Shown here one piece after another: positions 46,801 through 56,090 of a stretch of 64,000 nt of DNA; the stretch's first letter is position 1; the number at the start of each line of letters is the position of its first letter. Both the position numbers and the translations under genes were made by a program. Origin of the DNA: Azorinus chamasolen (taxonomy: Eukaryota; Mollusca; Bivalvia; Cardiida; Solecurtidae); assembly GCA_963576725.1 (NCBI GenBank), contig OY755236.1, forward strand, positions 67,240,379-67,304,378, in the 5' to 3' direction. The notes below the pieces were generated by a model. The model made no database searches. It had not been told where the DNA came from and worked only from the letters and a program-made list of their open reading frames with translations.

Positions 46801-46911
46801 TTAATCTGGATGATATGTTAAATTCATCACCCTTTTTGTTGTTCACTTGCTGCAAATAGTAAACTTGCTAAGAATCAGAGAAATCAAAGTCTGGGCACAT
46901 ATTAACCCTTT

Positions 46912-47096
46912 CCCTCATACAAACGTGTTTTCGCGCAATTGCAAACAGAGTAGTCCCAGATCAGAGGGCTCCTACAGGAGCTGTCTGATCAGGGTCTGCT
47001 CTGTATGCTAATGGAATTTGAAAGATCCGCTTCGTTACTTTCTAAAATGGCTACACTGTTCCGCCTTCCATAAACCTAGAACAGGGAAAGGGTTAA
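46912..47096. mobile_element. TTAACCC MITE, full short copy
   Basis: TTAACCCTTTCCCTCATACA at the left, centre GATCAGAGGGCTCCTACAGG with AGCTGTCTGATC, and AACAGGGAAAGGGTTAA at the right. Its duplicate is at 49447-49631. Confidence 0.85.
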
Positions 47097-47122
47097 CATA
47101 CATTGTAGTTTGAAAGACTCAC

Positions 47123-47166
47123 CTTTCTCCATTTGATAACATGACTCTTTTAATTTGTTTTGATAG
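47123..47166 (-). CDS. Coding exon a, duplication unit 1
   Basis: Acceptor ACATGTATAG and donor GTGAGTC. One base (C) completes the preceding codon; then YQNKLKESCYQMEK and a final G which with CT of exon b gives Ala. Because exon b of unit 2 ends in phase 1, joining it to this copy would shift the frame into a stop after five codons; this copy is thus usable only if unit 2 is skipped. Confidence 0.6.
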
Positions 47167-47349
47167 CTATACATGTGCTTAATAAACTTGAATAAATTTC
47201 CCTGACTGTGACCTATTTCTATACCATTTTGGGAATAAGAGAGATACACCTTTACAAAATGATCAACAATATTTATACTGGTTGAAGAGTTTCAGCAAAT
47301 GCACATATAACAACTGACAGCATCAATAGCATGAATGCTTATAAATGCA

Positions 47350-47957
47350 GTAACGTGTCAAATCGGACCAAAACCAAATCGAACCAGGTCAATTCGTACC
47401 ATTTTTTGTAATGGTAATTTACTCTTATACTTTTTATTTTTGCTGGCGAATACCAAAGTATGATAATAAGATGATTTTAATCATGAATTGAACATTTATT
47501 TATTCAAACATAGGCTTGTTTTGTGCACTTTTTAGTCAAAATACATATAACAATTTAACTTATCGGTTTAAAGATGACTTCTAATTTCTCTATTATTCGC
47601 CGGCTGCCTACATAATCCAAAACGGGGTGTGAAAACTACAATTCAGTTAAACAGTAATATGCAGGAAAGCAACATATACCATGAAGATACTCAAATAAAG
47701 AATAAATATATACCCCCAATTATCTGGGCCCCACCTAAGCAGATTTAATATTTAATTAACACCTTTTGTATTAACAAAGACCTATGATAAGTCTTTGGTA
47801 TTTATCAATGCATGACACTATTTCTTATTTGTCCAAATTTAGGTATCTATTGGTTGTCAGTTGCCACTAGGTCATATCGGACTAATAAATCATATGGGGC
47901 ATTCTATTCAATATATAACGTGGTCCGATTTGACCCGGTCCGATTTGACCCGGATTC
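47350..47957. mobile_element. Mutator-like TIR element, copy 2 by duplication
   Basis: Identical to 44816-45423 including the flanking ATAAATGCA pair, so it was copied with the segment rather than by a new insertion. Confidence 0.8.
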
Positions 47958-48036
47958 ATAAATGCACATCTTGACAAAACTAGGACTTGTTTTTATTAAA
48001 AAAAAAATGTATGTCTCCCAATCCTGAAGGGCTTAC

Positions 48037-48120
48037 CTGCATCACTCACTGACACAGTTGTCAGACTACAAACACTGTCATGTAAATCGTTCACAACATC
48101 AGTGTCAGCTTGCTTCTCAG
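48037..48120 (-). CDS. Coding exon b, duplication unit 2
   Basis: Same sequence and splice sites as 45502-45585. Splicing from this exon straight to 37581, or to the other exon b, keeps the frame. Confidence 0.75.
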
Positions 48121-48414
48121 CTGTATGGAATAAAGTGAAAACTTTTGGATAATTTGAGGAGACAATTAGCATATGAACAGCATCTCTTTGACAGGCATGC
48201 AGTCTCTTGAGCAGAGGGCAGCAAATGCAAAGAAAAACAAATACATAAACAACATATACAAAATCTTATGACATTCAGTCGCAACTAAGTACAGTTGTTG
48301 CCAGTAATAGTTTTATCCCTTGTGGGAATCAATTCCAGATAATCGGGTGGAAAGCCATTAATCTAATCATTGAGCCAAAGAATCAATTTACTGGTGCAGT
48401 TAAAAATTGCCATT

Positions 48415-48843
48415 ATACTAGAAACTACACCAAGTTTGAAGATCCTAGGCAAAACACTTGAGCATTTATTGATCGGAAACCATTTCACCAGTTAAGGTCA
48501 TGGTGACCTTGACCTTTGACATACTGACCTCAGAAAACAACAGGGGTCATGTAGTGGTCATGACCAACCACCAGAGCAAGTTTTAAGATCCTGAGCCAAA
48601 CCCTTCAGCAGTTATCGATCTGAAACCATTTCACCAATTAAGATCATGGTGACCTTGACCTTTGACCTAGTGATCTCCACAATAGGGGTTATCAAGTGGT
48701 CATGACCAACCACCACAGTAAGTTTGAAGATTCTATGCCAAGTCGTTTATTAGTTATTGATCGGAAACTGGTCGATCTACCGACCGACTGACATGTGCAA
48801 AGCAATATACCCTCGTTTCTTTCAAAAGGGGGGGTATAAAAAT
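48415..48843 (+). mobile_element. Helentron-like element, TATACCCCC family, duplicated copy
   Basis: Duplicate of 45880-46308 within unit 2. Confidence 0.75.
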
Positions 48844-49446
48844 CAGCTAATAAATATTCATGATGTCATTATTTTGTACATGAATATAGAACAGGCAATG
48901 GGTTAACAAAAAAATCTGAAAACTGAGTTCAAGGTTAGAGTCAAGGTTATAGAGACACAAGGGATTGACTGTATATCATCCAGACAAATTTCAGACAACT
49001 TTTTACTAAAACTGAGGTCAAGGTCACAGAGACATACCAAATTAGTATGCAACACTTCCCCTTTTCCAATATGCACTCATACAATAAATTTGGAAATCCA
49101 AAGGGTTGAGGATACATAATCCAGACAAATTGCAGGACAATTCTTTACTAAAACTGAGACCACAGTCAAAGTAAAGGTCACAGAAGCACAAAAGTTGTAT
49201 GTGACTCTCCTCATTCCCCAAGACGTACAACAAATTTGGAAATCCTTACCCAAGGGATTGGGGATATATCATCCGAACAAATTTTTACTAACTGAAGTCA
49301 AGGTTACATAGACACCAAAGCAGTATGTGCTAAAATTAATCTGGATGATATGTTAAATTCATCACCCTTTTTGTTGTTCACTTGCTGCAAATAGTAAACT
49401 TGCTAAGAATCAGAGAAATCAAAGTCTGGGCACATATTAACCCTTT

Positions 49447-49631
49447 CCCTCATACAAACGTGTTTTCGCGCAATTGCAAACAGAGTAGTCCCAGATCAGA
49501 GGGCTCCTACAGGAGCTGTCTGATCAGGGTCTGCTCTGTATGCTAATGGAATTTGAAAGATCCGCTTCGTTACTTTCTAAAATGGCTACACTGTTCCGCC
49601 TTCCATAAACCTAGAACAGGGAAAGGGTTAA
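49447..49631. mobile_element. TTAACCC MITE, duplicated copy
   Basis: Duplicate of 46912-47096 within unit 2. Confidence 0.85.
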
Positions 49632-49657
49632 CATACATTGTAGTTTGAAAGACTCAC

Positions 49658-49701
49658 CTTTCTCCATTTGATAACATGACTCTTTTAATTTGTTTTGATA
49701 G
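49658..49701 (-). CDS. Coding exon a, duplication unit 2
   Basis: Same as 47123-47166. In this copy exon a is followed correctly by exon b (48037), so unit 2 alone gives a complete frame from upstream exons to 37581. Confidence 0.7.
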
Positions 49702-50085
49702 CTATACATGTGCTTAATAAACTTGAATAAATTTCCCTGACTGTGACCTATTTCTATACCATTTTGGGAATAAGAGGCACATACTTATAGCACAATTTTT
49801 GACCTTTCAGAATATTCAAGAGCTGCAGGTTTCAACAGTCATTGTTTTAAGATCACTTTACAGAGTAGATAAAGTATGAGAGGTCATGGCCAACAGATAA
49901 ACATTGAATTATAGTATAGTATTTGTCTTCAGATATTGCAGAAGAAAATAGGTTATAAGAACAATATTCATTCTCTTTTGTCTCAGCATTATTTACATAG
50001 ATTTCAATTGCAAGATGATTGACAGGTACTTCTATTGCCGGCTTGTGATCAAATGAGCAGAAATGCCATGTCAGGGCTGTTGTTT

Positions 50086-50393
50086 AACAAGAGTGTTTGG
50101 AGAAACACATGTGTCACCTGCTCACAGCTGACACAAAAACTTATTGTTAATAGGAAAAAGGGGAATAAGTAAAAACATATTGATGCTAGAGTTGTGGCCC
50201 TTGTGCATGACACTTCCTCTCATCATGCCTGTTCCATGTGTGAAATTTGAAAGCTCTATAATGATTAGTTTAGAAATGACAGCCAAAAAAAGAAAGTGTG
50301 ACGGACAGACAGATGGACGGACGGACAGACGGATGGACAGACGACGGAAAAGTGATCCCTAAGTGACACACTGCCTCTTGGCAGGTGACACAA
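50086..50393 (+). mobile_element. Short Helentron-like element L1, TGTGTCACCTGC ends
   Basis: Starts AACAAGAGTGTTTGGAGAAA with TGTGTCACCTGC; ends CTGCCTCTTGGCAGGTGACACA, carrying the exact 12-base complement GCAGGTGACACA. A GACGGACAGACAGATGGACG tract precedes the end. With only 308 bp and no tandem core it is the most compact member and shows the minimal design clearly. Confidence 0.85.
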
Positions 50394-50399
50394 AAATTG

Positions 50400-51000
50400 C
50401 TACAACCAAGGCTCATAGGATTGGTAAACTTAAATTTCACTGTAAATGTTGCAATACATAACATTTTGTTTTATTTTGCATCATACTCCAGTCACGGCTC
50501 ATATTGTCTGATCCATTTCATTTGTTTGTATCAGGAATTTACATGGCTTTAACAGTATTTCAGTCATATTGTGACATCCAGCTAATTACATGTTATTTTG
50601 TTTTTGTTTGTACCACTACCGACAAGTTCATTGTTGATTATTTTCGGTTTCATTGATTTCTGATCATGTTTTACAGTTATTTTCACTTGGTGTTCATAAA
50701 AGATATTTCCATACTACTGACTGATGCCATCTCAAGCAGAAGCTAAATTACTTATTTATGCAGAATAAACACTTATTGAAAGTATAGAAGTGCCTACTCC
50801 GATAAACATAGTACACTGGTGCGCCATCATAATATGAGTAATCCGGTGGAAAGAAAGCTGAATTTTTTTAAAAGTATTACACCAATGTATTTTTTTCTCT
50901 CCAGCCATTGGTCAATTTGATGTCATTTTGTAAAATAAAGGCAATCACACCCAAAACTGATCCCTGCAGGTGACATACATTAAGACAGGTTGACAGAACT
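50400..51000. other. Intron sequence
   Basis: AT-rich, no recognised repeat; I looked for an extra exon here and found none with a consistent phase. Confidence 0.35.
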
Positions 51001-51003
51001 TAC

Positions 51004-51010
51004 ATATTTC
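51004..51010 (-). CDS. Possible 7-base microexon
   Basis: GAAATAT lies between AG (51011-51012) and a consensus donor GTAAGTTC, behind a pyrimidine-rich stretch. Seven bases are exactly what is needed to join the phase-1 end of exon 51122 to the phase-2 start of exon a. It would encode part of Gly, Asn and part of Ile. A weak alternative donor (GTTCTA) in exon 51122 would also restore phase, so this call is tentative. Confidence 0.25.
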
Positions 51011-51121
51011 CTTTGCAGGGGTCATAAAAACATGTATATCAACAACACAGAGGGAAACATGAAATTGTGTAAAGGAAGAAACAGATTTTCCTCAGAAAGG
51101 GTGTTGAAAAATAGAACTTGC

Positions 51122-51209
51122 CAGTATCTCCTTTGATGTATTGGTATGGCTTTACTGAAGAGCAATTATTGTTCAACTTCCCATCTAGCACAGCTTGTTG
51201 ATACCCATG
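51122..51209 (-). CDS. Coding exon with possible GC donor
   Basis: Acceptor TTGGTATTTCAG. Phase 0 start matches the exon at 51541. The 29 codons begin HGYQQAVLDGKLNNNCSSVK and end PYQYIKGDT plus G. No GT donor of good quality follows; the site CTG|GCAAGT matches the GC-AG class of intron. The frame otherwise runs to a stop at about 51039. Confidence 0.65.
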
Positions 51210-51540
51210 CTGAAATACCAAGAATATTGTAAGTTTAGCTTAATAATTAAGCAAGACTTGAAACATAAATGCAATTTATATCCCAAGATACATTGTATGT
51301 GACTGTTTCTGTTAGATCTGTTTGCAATCAATAATATGCACAGGAAAATTATTCAAGAGGTGGTATGTATCCAGATTACTGTAATGTGTGATGTTAAATT
51401 ACAGTGAATCAGTATGCAACAAATTCTCAAAATCCTTTTTGTATGATATGGTATATTCCCTGTTATAGACAACTTTATTTCTGCAAAGATACCGGACTCT
51501 GCAGACAGAAATAGCTTTTAGACTAGAAGTCTGGTCTTAC

Positions 51541-51622
51541 TTGATGTATCTGTCCTTGAAATATTTTTGCAAGGTCTCTCACACTTTCCCTTCCTCCAAA
51601 CCAATCAGGATCTGCTGCTAAG
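51541..51622 (-). CDS. Coding exon with conserved-looking DPDWFGG segment
   Basis: Acceptor ATATTATTATTGCAG and donor GTAAGACC. One base (C) completes the preceding codon, then LAADPDWFGGRESVRDLAKI and FQGQIHQ, ending on a whole codon. The mix of Trp, Gly and charged residues is unlike the polar surroundings, so this may be part of a folded motif. I do not recognise it. Confidence 0.8.
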
Positions 51623-51629
51623 CTGCAAT

Positions 51630-52384
51630 AATAATATCAGAAGTCTGAAGAATTGAAATAGATAATTTATAGAAACACTATCCATAATGAAACAAAATAA
51701 ATTCAAATGTTTATTGCTGATATAATACAAACAAGAGTGACAAACTGACACAAAATGTGTCCATAAAGGGTACAACTACAAAGTTAGAACTTCCAAAAAC
51801 AAACAGCCATAACTCTTCATTCACAATGGCAGAAATAACAATTGAACAAATATATTTGTTCTCCTGTTTTTATCTGTGAATGTTTAACAATTGAGTTTTG
51901 GCCCTATATGCGAATCAACTTACGAAAACACAAGGAATAATTTTTCCCAAGACTGATCTGACTCAACCTTCTTAACAACAGAATTTTATTCTCATAGATT
52001 TAAATAGGTTGTAGATTGTTGTAACCGAGAAGATGATGACAGGTCATTCAGTCCCAGTATTTAATCAAACCAAAATGGCGAGATGTGTACATAGCAAAGA
52101 TATGTTTATGGTAGAAACACGAATTTTGGAATAATGGAACACTGTTTTTATATAATTATGGGCTGCATAAGCATTTTCATTGTATTGCAAAGGTAACATA
52201 AACAGTGAATTTGTTATAGAACTTTGTTTATTCATTTTCGACATGAAAATATTCTCAAACACACGTTTGAACAATTTCTGTTACATTTGCTGCCGAACGA
52301 ATATGAGACTCGGATCCTTCGAACCACCTTTTATTCAACCAAAATTTATGGTCCCAAAGATGTTAAGAGAGATTGGGTTTTACT
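51630..52384. other. Intron sequence
   Basis: No repeat core or exon found. Short open frames on both strands at 52065-52472 overlap each other and the start of the next repeat. Confidence 0.35.
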
Positions 52385-52995
52385 GTACAATCCCAAGCTA
52401 GGACTTCATAAAAGCTTGCTAAATACAAAGTTTGGTCAAAATCGGTCATTCAATCGTTTTTTCTATTTTTAGTAACAGTGACCTTGACCCAAGAACACCA
52501 AAATACAATCCTAAGCTAGGTCTTTATGTAAGCTTTCTAAATACAAAATTTGGTCAAAATTATTGACGGGACACTGTTTTTATATTTTTAGAAACAGTGA
52601 CATTGACCTGAGAACCTCCAAATAAAATTCCAAGCTAGGTCTTCATAAAAGCTTGCTTAATACAAAGTTTGGTCAAAATCTGTCTTTCCAAACTCAAGTT
52701 ATTGACTGGAAACCATTTTTCTATTTTGAGTAACAGTGACCTTGACCCAAGAACCTCAAAATACAAAAATGTAAGCTTGCTGAATACAAAGTTTGGTCAT
52801 AATTGGAATATCCAAACTTAAGTTATTGACCGGAAACAGTTTTTCTTTTTTAGAAACAGTGACCTTGACCTTGACCTGAGAACATCCAAATACAATCCCA
52901 GGCTAGATCTTTATGTAAGTTACCTACATATCAAGGTTGATCTAAATTGTTCAATCTAAACTAAAGTTATCGACCGGAAACCACCTGTTTTACCA
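52385..52995 (+). mobile_element. Helentron-like element J-type core, ends lost
   Basis: Four to five units with AATACAAAGTTTGGTCAAAA, CCAAACTTAAGTTATTGACC and CAGTGACCTTGACC as in 36579-37118. It ends at GGAAACCACCTGTTTTACCA without the hairpin. A worn MITE right end follows to 53075. Confidence 0.65.
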
Positions 52996-53139
52996 TGACA
53001 GCCATTATAAGATTTCATAAAAAAATTATTCATGATATCATTATTCTAACACAAAATATTCAACATTGGTAGGTTAAATAGCTATCAACAGGATTTTTGA
53101 CTTCTATCTATTGCTGATATGCAAATTGCTAGATTGAGA

Positions 53140-54470
53140 AAAAACTAGAAATGTGTCCATAAGACACTGATGCCCCCATTACAGATTTTTTTTCCCAGAA
53201 AGGAAGGACCATAAGGACAGACAGATGGACATACAGACGATGGAAAAGTGATCCCTAAGTGACACGCTGCCTCTCGGCAGATGACACAAAAACTTACGTT
53301 TTTACAGTTTAAGAGAATGTAATAGACAAGAGTGTTCAAAGAAACACATGTGTCACCTGCTGGGAGAAGTGTTAGAATAAAACTAGAAATGTGTCCATAA
53401 GACACTGATGCCCCCATTTCAGATTTTTTTCCCAGAAAGGAAGGACCATAATAATAAGCGATTTACATGGCTATCAAACTTCACCAAGATATAGAGTCTG
53501 GACAAAATATTATTAAAGTTATTTTTGCAAATAAAGGGCGGCAACTCCTAAATCACTAAGGCGGTATACATTGCTATTGATCTTCACCAAGATATAATGG
53601 CCACAAATTTTGGTGACGATTGGACAAATACTTTCCAAGAAAGAGTCCGGACAAGATATTTTTAATGTCATTTTTGCAAATAATGGGTCGCAACTCCCAA
53701 ACTACTACAACGATTTACATGGCTATCAAACTTAGCAAGATATAAAGGACACAAACATGTGTGTAAAGTTTGGGGAGGATTGGACAAAGACTTTCCAAGA
53801 AAGAGTCTGCACAAGATATTTTTAAAGTCATTTTTGCAAATAAAGGGCCGCAATTCCTGAACGACTAAAGCCAATGACATGGCTATTACACTCGACCAAG
53901 ATATAATGGCCACAAACATGTATGTAAAGATTGGTGTGGATTGGACATATACTTTCCAAAAAAGAGTCCGGACAAGATCTTTTTATGTCATTTTCGCAAA
54001 TAAAGTGCCGCAACTAAACGACTGAAGCGATTTACTTGGCTATCAAACTTGATCAAGATATAATGGCCACAAGCATATGTGTACAGTTTAATAAGGTTTG
54101 AACAAATACTTTTTAGTTTCCAAGAAAGAGTCCGGACAAATAATTTCCAAGAAAGAGTCTGCACAAGATATTTTTAAAGTCATTTTTGCAAATAAAGGGC
54201 CGCAACTCCTAAACGATTTACATGGCTATCAAACTTGACCAAGATATAATGGCCACAAACATGTGTGTAAAGATTGGTGTGGATTGGACAAATACTTTCC
54301 AAAAAGAACCCAAACAAATTCTTCTAGATGTTTGTACGTACGTACCTGCATGCTTACGTATAAGCGTAAGTACGAACAGACAAGGACAACCCTATATGCC
54401 ACCACTATGTGAGGGCATAAAGAAAGTGTGATGGACTGATGGATGGACGGATGGACAGATGGAAAAATTT
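53140..54470 (+). mobile_element. L-type elements with an ACTAGAAATGTGTCC element nested inside
   Basis: 53146-53290 joins an ACTAGAAATGTGTCC start to an L-type end (GTGACACGCTGCCTCTCGGC). At 53326 a new L starts (ACAAGAGTGTTCAAAGAAAC, TGTGTCACCTGC). From 53382 the other family runs to GAGGGCATA at 54419, with seven or so units marked by ACATGGCTATCAAACTTGAC, ACAAATACTTTCCAAGAAAG and TTTTTGCAAATAAAGGG. After it the L remnant AAGAAAGTGTGATGGACTGA resumes. The first 75 bases of 53142 and 53381 are almost identical. Confidence 0.65.
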
Positions 54471-54576
54471 CTTTTCTTACAACGTGCCTTATATTTTGAT
54501 TTTGATTTCCTAATTTGTTGTTTGAAACTGACTGTTAGTCTTTATTCTCTTGATGTTGCTCAGCTTCCAACCCTAC

Positions 54577-54685
54577 CACATCAAACATTTTTTCAGATCT
54601 CTGATTTGTCCCTCAAGTTTTGCCTTTTTTGCTCTCAACTGTTTTCTTTGTGACTTAGACAGTTTTGTGTTGTTAATTTGCTTGG
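54577..54685 (-). CDS. Candidate coding exon at the edge of the gap, Lys-rich
   Basis: With the acceptor CACTGCATAG and donor GTAGGG the frame has two leading bases (CC), 35 codons (KQINNTKLSKSQRKQLRAKK then AKLEGQIRDLKKCLM) and two trailing bases (TG). Both phases are exactly those needed between the exons at 55167 and 51541. The peptide looks like a basic coiled coil. The acceptor's upstream sequence is lost in the N run, and the donor is mediocre. Confidence 0.45.
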
Positions 54686-54704
54686 CTATGCAGTGTCATT
54701 GACC

Positions 54705-54904
54705 NNNNNNNNNNNNNNNNNNNNNNNNNNNNNNNNNNNNNNNNNNNNNNNNNNNNNNNNNNNNNNNNNNNNNNNNNNNNNNNNNNNNNNNNNNNNNNNN
54801 NNNNNNNNNNNNNNNNNNNNNNNNNNNNNNNNNNNNNNNNNNNNNNNNNNNNNNNNNNNNNNNNNNNNNNNNNNNNNNNNNNNNNNNNNNNNNNNNNNNN
54901 NNNN
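54705..54904. other. Assembly gap of exactly 200 N
   Basis: A round number of N is a placeholder used when scaffolds are joined, so the real distance is unknown and sequence, possibly including an exon, may be missing here. Confidence 0.95.
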
Positions 54905-55166
54905 GAAAATGTTTGTCATTAAACAATCACTAAAATTCAATCAAAGTGTCGGCAAACAGGAAGTAGATGAATGACAAACCTGAAAGGGGGAGACATTGTA
55001 CAACTCGCTTAAGAGCAAATATCAAATCACTTCAGCATACACAAGCCGAGAAATCTTTGACAAAAATATTACAGGACGGAAGTATGTATGGATGTCTGGA
55101 CAGGGGTAAAACTTAATGCCCCTGTCGCCTAAAGTTGGTGGCATAAAAATATCAGAGGACTCTGAC

Positions 55167-55306
55167 CTAGAGTAGAATAAGCCTCTGGAACAAGATCAGA
55201 CTGGCCATGGCAAGCGGGTTTGGCACCAGCACTTCTAGTTCTCTGATGATTTGGGAGGCTGAGGTAACTGAAATGTCCCATTGATGAAGTCTTCCTCTCT
55301 AGAGAA
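55167..55306 (-). CDS. Coding exon of 46 codons
   Basis: Acceptor TTGGTTTCTTTTCAG is strong; donor GTCAGAG is weak. One base (T) completes the Ala codon of the exon at 60390. The peptide begins SLERKTSSMGHFSYLSLPNH and continues QRTRSAGAKPACHGQSD to EAYSTL plus G. The RKTSS motif is typical of phosphorylated disordered regions. Confidence 0.6.
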
Positions 55307-55540
55307 CTGAAAAGAAACCAAGACAACATCCTGTAAATCATAAATGTAATTTCAAACAAGCAAATTCTCTGAATTGATATCTCCCATAAAACAAGCACTG
55401 ACCTCAGTATTTAACTGAATTGTTGACCAAAGAGACAAAAAGGTTTTACACAAACAAAGTAGCTGAATCCAAATGTACGCACTGTGGTTCTAGGGGTCCG
55501 AGAGCATGCTACCCTGGGAAAATTTAAAATGTGTAGTTTT

Positions 55541-55608
55541 GATACCATTGTGATAAATAGAGCATTCTCTCCTATTGAAGAAAATGCTCTACTTATCACA
55601 ATAGTTTC
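55541..55608. repeat. 68-bp hairpin, copy 2
   Basis: GATACCATTGTGATAAATAG pairs with ACTTATCACAATAGTTTC around a CTCTCCTATTGAAG centre. Same family as 876-943, same length, diverged in sequence. Confidence 0.75.
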
Positions 55609-55879
55609 AAAAGGTGACTTTTCACAGAGGCGTCAAAAGGCATTAGTAAGAGGGAATAGGTTAAAGCTTACACGACAAGACAGAACGTTATCGAAGTCTA
55701 CCCCCTTAGCCTTCGATTTTTGTTTCATTTTGGCCATAATAATGTGTTAGCCTTTCAGAATGATGTTATACATGTGTGTAAATGTGCATCGCTAGCTACG
55801 CCTCTGGCTGGTTTGCATTTCCTGATTGTACTGAACATTTACACAAAGTTTCAAATGAAAGGTAAAGAAAAGTAAAACG

Positions 55880-56089
55880 ATTGATCTCAGACGTATGGTA
55901 GAGACTGTTTATCTTTATTACCCACGTTTCGACTAAACACTTTAGTCTTTTTCAGGGTGACATAAAATACAAAATATTTACTAAGGTAGTCAATTTTAGG
56001 TACTTCAGACACACGTGATGTGAATTCTAAAAATAGCATAAAACAATGGTCATGATGTATACAATGTGATGACATGGAGATGAAAGTTA
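55880..56089 (-). mobile_element. Possible 3' region of the retroelement relic
   Basis: On the minus strand the phrase AAGACTAAAGTGTTTAGTCG followed by AAACGTGGGTAATAAAGATA has the form of the GTCGAAACGT segments I associate with retroelement 3' regions. It may belong to the coding relic at 57816-58645, separated by the insertion at 56091-57763. Confidence 0.35.
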
Positions 56090-56090
56090 A

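Larger units (their letters stand above)
44705..47239. repeat. 2.5-kb tandem duplication, unit 1
   Basis: The unit from GAGAGATACACCTTTA to CCATTTTGGGAATAA is repeated directly behind itself. I could find only one substitution (44720) and one A-run length difference (near 45470) between the two units. The junction has GAGAG shared on both sides. It carries exons at 45502 and 47123, a Mutator-like element, an H-family fragment and a MITE. Confidence 0.95.
47240..49774. repeat. 2.5-kb tandem duplication, unit 2
   Basis: Second unit, offset 2534-2535 bases from the first. It ends at GGGAATAAGAG, after which the unique sequence GCACATACTTATAGC begins. Confidence 0.95.

Noticed and set aside
54678..54974. 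Open frames running through the N run
   Set aside because: Created by the gap; N codons carry no information.
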